DNA of 64,000 bases, from assembly GCA_036362985.1 (NCBI GenBank), contig JAYGXS010000004.1, forward strand, positions 31,403,206-31,467,205. The letters run 5' to 3'. Below are positions 24,401-35,036 of this stretch, in pieces. The DNA comes from Ligula intestinalis (taxonomy: Eukaryota > Platyhelminthes > Cestoda > Diphyllobothriidea > Diphyllobothriidae). Position 1 is the stretch's first letter, and each line of letters starts with the position of its first letter. The notes under the pieces are model-generated. The model was not told where the DNA came from and searched no databases. It was given only the letters and a program-made list of their open reading frames with translations. The position numbers were made by a program, and so were the translations under genes.

Positions 24401-25880
24401 GAAATGGAATAACTTTTGTATTTCTAGGGAGTAATTTGACTTCTGTCTGTTTGTGATGTATGGCTTAATTTAGATCAGATCTTGTATGTGGGCGACATTA
24501 TTAGGCTGTTTTTGATTTGCAGACGGATCATATTACTTACGAATATGTCATTAAGCTTGACACAAATGTTTTGGAGAAAACTGAATAAGTGGCGACATCT
24601 AATTTATGTTAATTTAATTTAAAAAAGACGCTTGAGTTGCACGAAACAAGTAATGAGGCATATCCAAAACTGGAAACAGTGGTATCGTTTAGGACGAATA
24701 AACAATTCGTTCATTTTACAAAAGCGAGAAGGGTATGTTCGCGTACAAATAAGTTTAAAACTTAAGCCTTTCAGATGCCCATAAGTATCTTCTTAATAAG
24801 TTAAAATAGCTTGTAAGGAGAAATTTTATGCGGATATTTGTGAAATGCAAAATATTTTATGGTAAATAAATACAGAAATTACCGAAAAATTGCATTTTTA
24901 TTCATGATTAGATATTCAAGACAGACTAATCCAAACGGCGTTAATTTTATGATGAAATAAAATACGCGTTAATGGAGGACCAATCCCTGAGATCTTTTTT
25001 ACCCATGTTTCGCTGTCTATTATTTGCTGTGCAAATCTCCGAAAAATCCAAACACCTCGGCACAGTGATTTACCATTACGTTGGACAAATTATTAGGCAA
25101 ACGTACTTTGTAAGCACTCCAGGTCTGTTTATATATAACAAGTCAAACATGCGACTTCGAAATGGGAGGATAACTTGAAGTTTTAATTTAAATTTATTGA
25201 TATGTACCATATTATTCTGACAATAGTGCTCAATAATGTAATTACTATAACTTACTCCCTGGCTTAACACTCGGCATGCGAACTTTTATACTATTAAATT
25301 TCTGCGACGCGTTCACCCTTAAAAATCAGCTGCTTGCTCACTGTAAGAACAAAACACTTAAAATTTCTCAATGATGACAACATCCTGATTTAAAGTCCGG
25401 GTTATCAGACCTGAGTCTGGACAGGTCTGGCTGCTGAAACCGAATCTGCCAGCACTGCTCACCTCAGGCCCCTTTGCTTTATTCGGTATTGTTTCACTTT
25501 GTTTTTTACTAGTCTTTATGGGACTATCCCACAGAAAAACGGATGAGAGTACCCCAAACCACGTTCAGTGAAAGTGCTTTCTTCCAAAATGCTGAAATAT
25601 ACAAATTTATAACTGACAGGAAAAGAATGCCATTACTCGAAGCTTGGAAGGTTAGATTTTCGAAAGTCTTTCAACCAGTAAAACACAATTTCCATGCTAG
25701 AGTGTCGCACGGCTGACGCTGGGCATTCCTGCCCTCAGCGAAAATTGCCACCACGCAAGCTTGTGCGAAAGCTCTCGATGTGAGCCCAAGACACAATGGG
25801 GCAAACTTTTGTCGGTGAATATGACTTAGCCCTATGATAAGCAAAATTATTGCACCAAAAAAATAGGCGCTGAATATACA
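24401..25880. other. Intronic DNA, nothing recognised
   Basis: AT-rich sequence with short open frames on both strands, no recognisable exon and no repeated segment that I could match within the window. Confidence 0.45.
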
Positions 25881-26256
25881 GTAGACGCCGTTGAGCATGC
25901 AATATTTCGACATACGTGAAAGACTAGTACTCTTACGCTAATCGGAATTGACTCCAGTTGTGATACTGATTATCGTGTAGTCTATTCTGAAATCATTTTA
26001 GTCAGGATAGGTTGCCGGCTTTTTAACGAGCTTTGTTTCGACTCCTAGCAAAACGTATCTATTGTAAAAACTGACTAATTGAGTAGTATGCCTTTTTATC
26101 ATTGATTTTGACTGCCTTTATAAATTAAAATATATTTTAAGGAAAAAATGGACGACAATATTATGAATTGTACATGTTTGATAGCTAATTACGCCTCTTT
26201 AACTTTCATACTTGAAGAAAGGGTAGCTTTCGGGTTTGAAAAAGTTGCTAATTTTG
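25881..26256 (+). repeat. Large inverted repeat, left arm
   Basis: The arm of about 375 bp is the imperfect reverse complement (roughly 80 percent by eye) of 26496-26870. Matching landmarks, with the right arm read in reverse, are GTAGACGCCGTTG/GTAGACGCCGTTG, GCAAAACGTATCTATTGTAA, GCATGCCTTTTTATCAT-type tract, ATGGACGACAA, TTGTACATGTTTG and AGAAGGGTAGCTT-type tract. No protein-coding potential is evident. It may be a foldback or MITE-like element, or a local inverted duplication. Confidence 0.75.
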
Positions 26257-26495
26257 ACCTAATCTACAACTGTGAGGCGTTTATTCATAAAACATCATAC
26301 CTGTCAGTTTATTAACGCTACCTAAACTGCATAAAATATGTTCCACAGCTCTATCAATATTTTATGACAACAATGTGACCTCTTCTGTAGACTGTAGGTG
26401 AAAACGTACTTTTCTTTATACAAGATGTACACAGTGCGCAGTTTTTAAACCTTGAATTTGAGCAAAGCAGTCACTAGGTTAGAAAATTATTCAGC

Positions 26496-26870
26496 AATTG
26501 AGCAAATTTTTAAAAACCATAAGCTACCCTTCTTCTAAGTATAGAATTTAAAGAAAGCGTAATTTGCTACCAAACATGTACAAGAAATAATTTTGTCGTC
26601 CATGTTTTCCATAAAATATATTTGAATTTTTAAAGGCAGGCAAAATAAATGATAAAAAGGCATGCTGCTTAAGTAGACAGTTGTTACAATAGATACGTTT
26701 TGCTAGTGGTCGGATCGAAGCTTGTAAAAAAGCCGACATCCTATACCGATTGAAATGACTTCAGAATAGACTTCACAATAATCAGTATCAAAACTGGAGT
26801 CAATTACGATTAGTGAAAGAGTATTAGTCTTTCGCATATGTCAAAATATTGCATGACCAACGGCGTCTAC
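26496..26870 (-). repeat. Large inverted repeat, right arm
   Basis: Partner of 25881-26256, separated from it by a spacer of about 240 bp that does not self-pair. The outermost ten bases of each arm are identical (GTAGACGCCG in reverse orientation). The arm ends about 140 bp before another foldback structure at 27005-27302, so this part of the intron could fold or recombine easily. Confidence 0.75.
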
Positions 26871-27004
26871 TTTAAGGACGAATTTTATATATCGCTTTTT
26901 TATCGAGAGAAGCCTTAAGATGCAGGTTCTCAGAAACTCCTCTAAAATCCTGTCAGTATATTTTTGTGTGCACTTGCACCCTTTTTTCCCACGCATAAAA
27001 GTTT

Positions 27005-27302
27005 GGAATTGAGAAGAAGAAGAAGAAGACTTTATCGCTGGGACAATACGTTTATTCGCCTTTACGCGTTTCGCCGCCTCCGTGTTCAGCTCCAACTTGT
27101 ATCTCACACTCTTCGGCAACACGTTATTGTCAAGACATCTGTGCAGACACCGGATCTGCGAAAAGGTTGAGGCCTCACGAAGGGTAAATGTTTCCCATCG
27201 TCGGGCCGATATAAGCGCATCGCGCCCAAATAATTTGCCAATGCAATAATTTGCCAGCGATCGAGTCTTCTTCTTCGTCTTCTTCTTCTTCTTCTCAATT
27301 GC
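27005..27302. repeat. Foldback of two PLE terminal repeats
   Basis: The left end AATTGAGAAGAAGAAGAAGA leads into ACTTTATCGCTGGGACAATA, and the right end is its inverse: TTGCCAGCGATCGAGTCTTC, then a long TTC tract and TCTCAATT. The inner part of the left arm reads CGTTTATTCGCC and GCGTTTCGCCGCC, i.e. the hammerhead-like terminal block in minus orientation (CTGAACA, hairpin, GAAAC). A 157-codon minus-strand open frame across this element is only a read-through of the GAA/TTC tracts and is not a gene. Confidence 0.65.
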
Positions 27303-29990
27303 TTCCTGGGACACGGATATTTGTTTGCATTGGCAAACGTTTTGGAATCTCTGCTCTTCCTAGCACGAGCTATTTATAGTATAAAATGAAACTGCTATTT
27401 ATACATTTATTACGAGTTCATTTACGTGGGGCCTTTAATTTTGTAATAAGGTAGTTTGGCAAAACCCATTGAGCGCATCTATTAATTATCAGGGTTTTGT
27501 ATGAAGTCGCGTATATACCAAGATTTACGATGCACAGTATAGGCTCCATTGCGTAAGACTACTGCTGACCACGGCATACTTTACCAATTTCTTACAGAAT
27601 ATCTAAAATCACCAAGAACATTTACAAAGCATATGAAGCGTGTTCTTACTCTCTATGCTTGAAGTCTGCTTTATCGTATCCAACAATAATGAAACTGTAG
27701 AAAAGGCACTTTCAAATGGGATCATTGTCCAGGTTATTTACGACTGACAGTCGAAGGATGCTACAATGTGCCGACGACAAACAAAATTGTATGTGCTCCC
27801 AAGTAATGTCGAAATCATAGATTCAATACTGCCAATAACATCATATTCTTATGATTTTCCATAAACAACTATGGTACTCTATCCGTCATTTTTTGGGTCA
27901 ACGGTGGTAATTTGGAATCGCTACGTGTGCGTTGACTTCCTCTCTGAACCTTTTTATCATAATGCCGCTAACACGGTTAAGCATAGCAAGCAACCTGGTC
28001 GAAACGCATAAAAAATATGACATTTATTAGCCAGAACTTCATGAAGACTTGACGATGTTTGATCCCTTACGTCGGTGTGGATTTTTCCTCTTCACATTTT
28101 CGATTGTGATAACAACTTCAGGAACTAAAGAGCAGCTGACAACTCAAGACAAAAAGTGATATAAATTATCGATAGAAAAAGCAATGCTCTCCTAAAGGAC
28201 AAAGGCAAAAGAACGTGCACTGCAAATTCTGAAAGAAATAGGAAATTTGCTTTGAGTCCAATTTAGTTCCTGGTATACACGCCTAATTTCCCAACAGACT
28301 ACTGTCTTGTGCCAGCGTTTAGCAAACGAGTAGATATCTCGTCTTGCCAATAAGGCTTGGCTGGTCAGGATTTACGTTCAGAAATTCAACGACAAGAAAG
28401 TTTCCTGTTTTTTGTCGTTCTGTAATACCATTTTTAGATCCCTTTTATAGCTGCGTATTTTGCTGCTCAGAATAAAAGTTAAATTTGTATCCATTCCCTT
28501 TACTGTCAATTTAATTTACATGAGTCGCCATATATCTAAAGGAAAGGATAATAAAGATTCATAAAAGTGCAAGGCTACATTTTAATCAGGTTTTCAGAAA
28601 TTCAAAATGCAGTATGTTGATTGAGGGTTAACATTCATAAAGATAGACACTGTATTGATTGCATGCTTTGCGTTATGTCTGAAATTTATGTAAAGCGAAG
28701 AGTGAACGTTCAATACTGCTTCAGATGAACAAATTTGGTTATTTTACGTATTTTCAGCTTGCGGTGCGTGCTTTTACAATGGTAGAAGTAAGTTGCTTAC
28801 AAAGAAAATGCTTGACCATATGAAGTAAATTTAAGTATAATGCAAGGTTAGGATACACATTCATAAATTATTCCGACTCTATGAACTAGCCTGTGTCAGT
28901 ATTTGTCAGTGCTCAAAGATATACCTCAGTTAAGAATTATTTGATACATACCGCATTTTTCTGTATTTTTCAATCAACACAAGTGGGTGTCAATTTTAGC
29001 ATCAATAATGTTCCCAGATGAAAGTTAGAACAACATCTTATCAATCTTAAGAAATCAACAGAGTTACATTGCATCTACACGTCAGCGTGTATGATACAAA
29101 GAGACAGTAGTAAAAGTTTTTTTTCCTTCAAAGGTCCTGAAAACTTCGCGCAGCAGTATATAATACAAATTCCTCAATCAAAATCCAGTATATTGATACA
29201 AATTTGATTTTTTTATTTAATAAATTTGTTGCAAGGCAAGCAAATACGAAAATAAGTAAGCTTTTTAATCATTTGACAATCGAAAAAAGGGATGGGGACG
29301 TATGTGATCTAACTTGGTAATAAACGTTAACCCACCTAATCGCACTTGTTACTGCAATTTCAAAATAGTGAACCTTGCATCGTGTGCGCTAAGTATTCTG
29401 CATATTATTTTAGACTTAAATTCGCATGCTGAATTACTACGCCATGTATGGCATTCGCAAATGCGAGTGTGAAATTAAGCAAAAAAACAATTAGGTAAAA
29501 CATGAAGTCGCGGATGTAGCTTCAGCCTCGAAATTTCTCACCATTTAACAAGCGCTTTAACAGCTCTACGTGCAAAACGTTTTTGTCGAAGTTTCTGCCT
29601 CAGCATCGTTTAATATCAAGCACTGGTATAATGAATCCTAATTACAAGCGTCACCGTGACTATTATTTTTGAGCCACGGATTAAAGTCTGAGTGCTAATT
29701 CAAAGAGTGATAAGCAAGTGTGGAGGACATAAGTAGGCATCGTACGTTTTAAAATTCTCGTAATACCAACCATAATGTGCAATATGTTGAATATACTGCT
29801 ACTCTAAGTTACGCGTTTTAAAGTCACTTGTCAATTATACAAGCACGTTTTCGAAATTAATTTAACGGATGCCGTAAAAATGCCTACAAATAAAGTTAAA
29901 GCAGTGGTGTGTATTTGACGTACATTTCTAAAGAATTTCAGTTAACCGGAGCAAAGTAGGACCCGAGAATAAAATAAGCAAAATTTATCT
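27303..29990. other. Intronic DNA, nothing recognised
   Basis: AT-rich sequence with no open frame above about 60 codons, no recognisable exon, RNA or repeat. Confidence 0.45.
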
Positions 29991-29992
29991 TT

Positions 29993-30060
29993 CATATTTT
30001 TGAAATACGTCGCGGATCCACCATAGGAGACAGCAACAGTAAAAAGTAACTCATACACAG
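29993..30060 (-). repeat. Diverged PLE terminal motif
   Basis: The plus strand TTGAAATACGTCGCGGATCC, then AGGAGACAGCAACAGTA, aligns with the hammerhead-bearing terminal repeat blocks GTTTCGACATCCGTCGCGGA and CAGAGACATGAACAGTA at 33.2 kb. The GAAAC and CTGATGA boxes have both decayed. It lies about 240 bp past the end of the endonuclease relic at 30292-30620 on the same strand, which is where a PLE would carry its 3' terminal repeat. Confidence 0.4.
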
Positions 30061-30291
30061 GGAGTTGCTTTATTTATAGGATACAGTCACTATGCTACCA
30101 CATACCTGTGGCAATTAATGGCTTCCACTCTTGAGGATAATTGACCGCTTCTGCCCTAATTGCTTGAGGACAGGCGTGTGGGCCATGATTGGCTGAACTT
30201 TCAGCAATCGTGATGGACTTGAGCGTGATGACTGCTCAGCCATGCGACTTTCTGGCGCAAGCATAAGACAACACATTTGCCTCGCGTTGCC

Positions 30292-30620
30292 CTAGTCACG
30301 AGTCATTTTGCCAAACTGAGCCTCAAAATCTAAGCTGGGCGGGTCGGTGTGCTTGTTTATAGAATTGGGGCTCGTGAACCGTGACTCAAAGAACTGGCAA
30401 CTCTCACGACTGTTACGTCTCGCGAGAAATTCAGCGTCATCAAACTTGCATGTATAGCCGGGTCTTGCAGAATGAGCCATGACTTGAGAATTAGCGTGAT
30501 TTCTCTGCGCTTTTTTCGCGTGGTCTGCATTTCACGTCTCGAGAAGTCTTCCAGTTTCTCTGATGAAGTTGGTTTCTCCGCAGCTGCACCAAGTCATAAA
30601 GATGACTGCGGACGTTTCTT
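30292..30620 (-). pseudogene. PLE GIY-YIG endonuclease relic (class 1)
   Basis: The minus-strand translation gives, with one stop and possible frameshifts, GETNFIRETGRLLET (the second GIY-YIG strand, normally C..YVGETG..L.TR), then NANSQVMAHSARPGY-like sequence, KFDDAEFLARR, and FFESRFTSPNSINKHTDPP. The order is the same as at 35.3-35.7 kb. The last 62 codons (30292-30480) are open. The REL segment is changed to CQF, so the catalytic Glu environment is damaged. No RT core is found nearby on this strand. The copy is clearly dead but retains most of the nuclease fold signature. Confidence 0.6.
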
Positions 30621-30639
30621 ACCGTGGCAGTGGGAGAAT

Positions 30640-30760
30640 ATATTTGATAGAAAAAAGTCTTTAATTGTCATATGTATGCAGCAGTATAGGGGCTGCATCC
30701 TATAAATACTGCAATTTCCTGTACATAAAAACCCTCTCCTTCATTGCCTTTGGTTAAAGG
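30640..30760 (+). repeat. Repeat segment also present at 35885-35970
   Basis: The landmarks GTATGCAGCAGTATAG, GGGCTGCATCCTATAAATAC, TGCAATTTCCT and TACATAAAA correspond in order to GTATGCATCAGCATAGC, GACTGCATTTTATAGATACT and ATATATGAAAC at 35885-35960. Both are within or next to class-1 PLE relics, but the copy at 30.64 kb is on the opposite strand relative to its endonuclease fragment. Confidence 0.45.
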
Positions 30761-31497
30761 TTTAAAGGAAGAAGTATGCTGCAAGGGACTGTAAACAAAG
30801 CTATGCGATAGCTCAGGAATGGAGCAACTGGAGAAACTTCGCCAAACGTATCCAGAACTATTAAAAATAAAATCGCACTAGTTCTGACGTCATCGCGACT
30901 GATGTTTGTAAATTAGGTCTTGGAAGACCTTCATACGTCAATGCCTACTTAATTGCTCCCCGGCGATAGAGCACTTTCTGGCATGCATTAAAGACGACTC
31001 AGAAGCAACCGATATCTAAGATTTTGGACTAAAATTCGAAGTAAAGTGTGCCCAAAACCTAGTTTGTGCAATCTGGTCAAGATAATCAAGGCCTGATTAC
31101 ATCTCAAGGAGCAGTTTATCGTAGTGTTTTGCAACCTTCGCGTAAACTGTTCTTCAAGCCACACAAGTCTGGCTGGATGCACGCTTGGATCGTGCACATA
31201 CAAACCTAAGTTGAATGTGCGACGAGCCAATAATTAGCGCAAAGTTAAGAACTGATTAAAACCTGCGTTGCACATAGCTGACTCCTCAGTTGATGAACCG
31301 ATAGGACGCTAGCACACGGAGCTCTGCAAAGTTATCTCCGAAGTCAGCTCATAACTATTTGATTGGCTTCTATTAACCAATAAATAGGCATCCAACGACC
31401 GTTTACGGAAATTGCTGGTATCGTTCTGTTTCTGAGCTCATTCTTGAGTCGGACAAACACCCGCACGGCCGCTCGTAATACAGGCAGAAACACAACT

Positions 31498-31655
31498 CCG
31501 AAAAAAGAAAGTGGAGATTAATTGGGCATTTCTGGCCTATTAGCCGTCACCAGTTGGCCATACAAAACCGCAATTGGGCACCGATTGAAGATCGAAGCTG
31601 TGATTTTTTGATTAAAAGTCCAACGCTCTTACCAATAAATTGCATCCACTTTGAG
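31498..31655 (-). repeat. tRNA-derived SINE-like copy with tRNA(Lys)-like head
   Basis: In reverse, the element begins ATTGGTAAGAGCGTTGGACT, then TTTAATCAAAA and a degenerate B box (CAGCTTCGATCTTC), then a non-tRNA body (GCCAACTGGTGACGGC, TAATAGGCCAGAAATGCCC). A GGTAAGAGC A-box end and an ACTTTTAATC anticodon loop (TTT) are characteristic of tRNA(Lys). The body matches copies at 33.4 and 62.4 kb. Confidence 0.6.
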
Positions 31656-32369
31656 CGTAGCTATTTCTGTTGCTGTAACAACGGACTACTATACGATTTA
31701 AGATGATCATAGGCCTCCTCTCCGTTGCTTAAATAACTCACTGGAACTCGATCGGTCACATGTTTTCGTGAATAACTTGCTTCCATGAGATTACTGCTTG
31801 TCTGATATCCAATTTTTGGCACAGCTCTTTATTTAATAGATCTTAATTTAACGTCCAGTACAAAAGCCTAGTGGGGTTGTTTGTATTATAGCTTTCCAAA
31901 CACCGTCATCACATAAAAAAATTGTGGACGATACTAATCTTTGATAGTCGTTTCTTCTCACAGCAACAGCTGCGTAAATCAGTGAAATGTATTGGGATGG
32001 AAAGAAAGCCCCAGCTTTCATCAGTCGATAACTGGCTTGGTTTCACGAAGTTCAGTAAAGCGCAAAAATTAAAAGCCATGCTGAATGCTTAAGATAGATT
32101 ATACGATTTTGTCGCAGGAATGAAAGAATACAGAAATGCAATTATTCGTAAACTAACAAACACATCCTTTGTCGAAAACAATACTGGTCGCAAGAGTACA
32201 GCTTAATTTAGTACTATCCAGCCCTCGTTAAACTTCGTCGCACACCATCGACTCGGCTCTGTAGATGCATTGAGCAAGTCCTCCTATGACAAAATGTGAA
32301 TGGACAGTTTGGTAGCCTCAGCGAGCCCTGTCCTGCTTGTCCGGATTTATTGGCTTTCATAATGCATTA

Positions 32370-33000
32370 GTGGAGGTTTTCTGTTTCAACAAGTGTCTGC
32401 TTCCTGTTCTGTCCCCGCTGCAGTCATCTTTGCTATGCATCGCTCGCGCCATCGATGCATGCATGAGAGGTGGGGTGAGGGAGGGCATGACAGAAAATGA
32501 TCGAAGTAATTAACTGGAAAAGGAAGCACGATGAGCACGACCGCCGCAGAATTGCCGTTTGCGTGACCCGAGCTTGCATGCGGCGTACCCGTTCCCCTCA
32601 CGACCTCATTCGCCTGCCCGATGCTACTGCACAGGCGTGCAACCTCATCGTTTTCACTCGCTCGCTCACTCACTCACTCTCTGTCTCTCTCCATCACACA
32701 CACACACTCTTTGCCTGGACTCCTACGTCATTACTGGTACGCTATTTTCCCCTAACAGCAGCGATGCTCCAACGACCACTATGCAGTCGCTGCTGAGAGG
32801 CGCTGCTGGTTTGGCCTCGCACGTTCGCACTCTGTCATCCGCATCGATGAGGTAACAATCCCGTTGGCCCACCAATCAGGACAACCAAGCGATGCGCTGC
32901 ACGCGCGAACTCACCGGCCGGGTGAGGTTGGTGGGATTACGGGCGCAACTGCAGTCACCCTTCCTCTTCCTCCTGCTCCTCGTTGTTTTTGGGGGATAAT
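32370..33000 (+). promoter_or_regulatory. CpG- and simple-repeat-rich block around a nested first exon
   Basis: A local rise in GC and CpG with a TC/CA simple-repeat stretch at 32656-32709, closely resembling the block upstream of innexin exon 1. It contains the presequence exon 32781-32851 near its downstream end, so it probably serves as promoter and 5' leader. An upstream ATG at 32764 opens an 11-codon out-of-frame reading frame (stop at 32794-32796) that overlaps the main start, which could reduce translation. Confidence 0.4.
32781..32851 (+). CDS. First exon of a nested gene: mitochondrial targeting presequence
   Basis: The exon encodes 23 codons plus two bases. It is rich in Ala, Ser, Leu and Arg with no acidic residue: MQSLLRG, then AAGLASHVRTLSSASM. 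This is the composition of a mitochondrial matrix-targeting helix, and VRTLSS looks like a processing-peptidase site (Arg at -3 or so before Ser-Ser). It ends at ATGAG|GTAACA, a plausible donor (GT at 32852-32853), in phase 2; reading on gives an immediate TAA. The frame is open upstream to 32559, but no closer in-frame ATG exists. No downstream exon could be recognised, so the mature protein is unknown. It sits within the innexin intron on the same strand. It could be a nuclear gene for a mitochondrial enzyme, or a chance frame in a GC-rich block. Confidence 0.5.
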
Positions 33001-33169
33001 AAAGGTTCCGTGTGCTCGCTCCACTGTTCTGTACAGCATTATTTAAAGGCAAAGCAAGTGATAGCCAGACCAAAAGGAGATGATGGGTGCTTTGCTGTTT
33101 TGCGATTACTAGGAACTCGATGTTTTTCACTGCTTTTCACAATTCTTCTCGTCGGCATTGTGGCTTCCG

Positions 33170-33275
33170 AGAAGGAGAAGACTCGATCGCTGGGACAATA
33201 TGTTTATTCACCTGTCGTTTCGACATCCGCCGCGAATTCATCATCAGAGACATGAACAGTAGCAGAAACGCTAGT
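33170..33275 (-). repeat. PLE terminal repeat with hammerhead-like core
   Basis: The plus-strand blocks GACTCGATCGCTGGGACAAT, GTTTATTCACC, GTTTCGACATCC, GAATTCATCATCAGAGACAT and CAGTAGCAGAAA match 24302-24400. On the minus strand the CTGATGA box (plus 33241-33247) and GAAAC (plus 33217-33221) are both intact. They flank a short hairpin (GAATTCGC/GCGGATG region) that is weakened by substitutions. RT and endonuclease relics on the same strand lie upstream at 33990-34675. Confidence 0.6.
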
Positions 33276-33409
33276 TTTTGACCCATATTTATATCTATAT
33301 GGAACTCGGGTGTTCATCAAATTTATCTGGTAAGGGCGTATACTTGTACCAGAAGTGCCTTAAAGCGCGTACTTGAGTGATATCAGGCTGCCGCTTAGCG
33401 ACCTCAGAT

Positions 33410-33606
33410 ATATGATGGAGTGGATCCGAAAAGGCAAAGGGAGACCAGAATGGCCATTTCCGGCTTATTAACCGTCATCAGCCATTCATACCCAATCTGA
33501 TTCGAACCCTCGAGATTAGGTATGATTGGCTGATGACGGCTAACAAGCAATAAATGGCCATTCCTGTCTTCCTTTGCTTTGTCGGATGCACTCCATATAT
33601 ATATAT
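33410..33606. repeat. Inverted pair of SINE-like bodies
   Basis: The left arm reads GATGGAGTGGATCCGA, GGCAAAGGGAGACCAGAATG, GCCATTTCCGGCTTATTA, CCGTCATCAGCCATTCATAC. The right arm reads the same in reverse: GTATGATTGGCTGATGACGG, AATAAATGGCCATTCCTGTC, TTCCTTTGCTTTGTCGGATG, CACTCCAT. They meet at a short centre with GATTCGAACCCTCGAG (a B-box-like core on the minus strand). An AT dinucleotide tract (33594-33619) overlaps the right end. This is two tail-to-tail family members or a palindromic derivative. Confidence 0.7.
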
Positions 33607-33989
33607 ATATATCTATATGGATGTATATACAGTGGCAAAGAGGTGCTCAACGATCGGTTTCAGAACTAATTTGATCCCTTGTGCTTTTGTTCTCACTGTC
33701 GCACCCTACTAGCAGTCACACGGCGGCAAATGATATAGGTAAAATAGCATTACCAACAACGACAAGAATATTAGTGTAAGTATACTTATATTGGACAGTG
33801 GACATTGTAGGAACCATAATTCAGTGGAAGAAGTTCTTTTTTCACAGATAACAATTCTTATTATGTAATATTTCGAGAGTGAGACTAAATTTTGTCGCCC
33901 GAAATTTTGTGAGCGTACAGGACACTTAGAATTGTAACCTGGTCTAAAAAATCAATAATGCCTACTCATTCTTGCCAAGGTTGTCCTTG

Positions 33990-34675
33990 TTGCTTGGCAT
34001 CTAGTCCCGATTGGTTGCCATCTTGTACATGTTCCTTTGAAATGTTCGTACCTGACATCCAATTTGATATGCCGATTAATGCACGAGTCATCGGAGTTAA
34101 TGTCTTCTAAAACTTTGCGGCTTTTCTCAGATGGGCAGGAACCAACAATGCAATTTTGTCCTATACATATTTTTGCTTAGTTTTGAATGTATGTTTGGCA
34201 ACTTGGACTTCCCTTTACTGCCAAATGGTGTTCGTGTGAACGTGTGGAGGATGATTTTCTTGTTTTATCACAATAAATTATGCTGCAACCGTCATAGGGA
34301 TTCGTTTTAACGATCGCAGTGTAGTCATTTGTTTGTGTGCCGCTTGGATTTTTCGTTTCCTTAAGTGTCTCTCAGGGAGTTCAGACATGTTCTTAATGTA
34401 TGAAAGTGATCGCCAGCTTTTTGTTTTGGGTGCCTGATCGAAACAATCTAGTTCTTTCTCCTTTTTTATTTTAACTCTTGTCGTATCTTGCATCGACGCA
34501 GGAATTCCCTAGGGAAACCATTTTTGGAAAACAACTTAAACAGACAATTACGTTCGATTTGGTAATGTATAGTGCTAGAACAATGCAGATTTTCTCCAAT
34601 AGTTAGGGTGCTAACCGTAGTCCGCTTGCAAGCGACAGGATGGTGGCTGTTGCAATTTAGGTTATCATTAGCCAA
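33990..34675 (-). pseudogene. PLE RT-thumb, linker and endonuclease tail relic
   Basis: Minus-strand frames in order: 34466-34675 reads NSHHPVACKRTTVSTL, then LFKLFSKNGFPREFLRRC, the RT thumb region of Penelope-type elements. 34278-34493 continues in another frame with SLSYIKNMSELPERHLRK, then AAHKQMTTLRSLKRIP, matching the conserved RT-to-endonuclease linker (PY..N.SE...R.L, then VAHKP..TLR). 34029-34125 gives SRKVLEDINSDDSCINRH, a class-2-like endonuclease tail. At least one frameshift and the loss of the central GIY-YIG strands show it is dead. The catalytic RT palm is not found. It is the longest readable PLE relic on this strand. Confidence 0.6.
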
Positions 34676-34837
34676 AGCTTTTTTGCGGTAAACTGATGTT
34701 TGAATATCCCGTCAGTCATTCGCCACGTGTGGACGATAAAAACTGGACTTTACTGTCAAGTTCTTTTTACAAGCGTAAAGTTGATTCCTGTTTCTTGACA
34801 CATTTGTACAGTGAACGACTGACACGGCATTTCAAAC

Positions 34838-34990
34838 ATCAGTTATCTGCAAAAAGCACATGCAGATGTTATCCTCAACACCCGTATAAGAAATTGCATT
34901 TCGGACATTTTGTCTTCTGGTGCAATGCAATTTGCCTCACCATGCTGATAAAGCCTCCTTACGCAACCCTATTTGTGGCTTATTAGGTGT
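34838..34990 (-). pseudogene. PLE RT-thumb fragment, inverted relative to 35037
   Basis: The minus strand reads GCVRRLYQHGEANC, then APEDKMSEMQFLIRVLRI. This parallels VKTLYRRVQTNCGDPEDKI and EMQYLRQVFRVNGFS on the plus strand at 35037-35150. The two form a head-to-head inverted pair about 50 bp apart. There are no RT catalytic motifs, and the frame ends at a stop near 34850. Confidence 0.55.
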
Positions 34991-35036
34991 TAGCTGTTAA
35001 AGTTCACTACTTGCATCATAGAGCAACATATAGGAT

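Noticed and set aside
26841..27314. 157-codon minus-strand open frame beginning with a Lys-rich run
   Set aside because: It crosses a foldback of terminal repeats; the Lys and Ser runs come from GAA/TTC tracts. No domain was recognised.
33594..33619. AT dinucleotide tract as a cruciform or promoter
   Set aside because: A simple microsatellite at the end of a SINE-like copy; nothing else supports a function.
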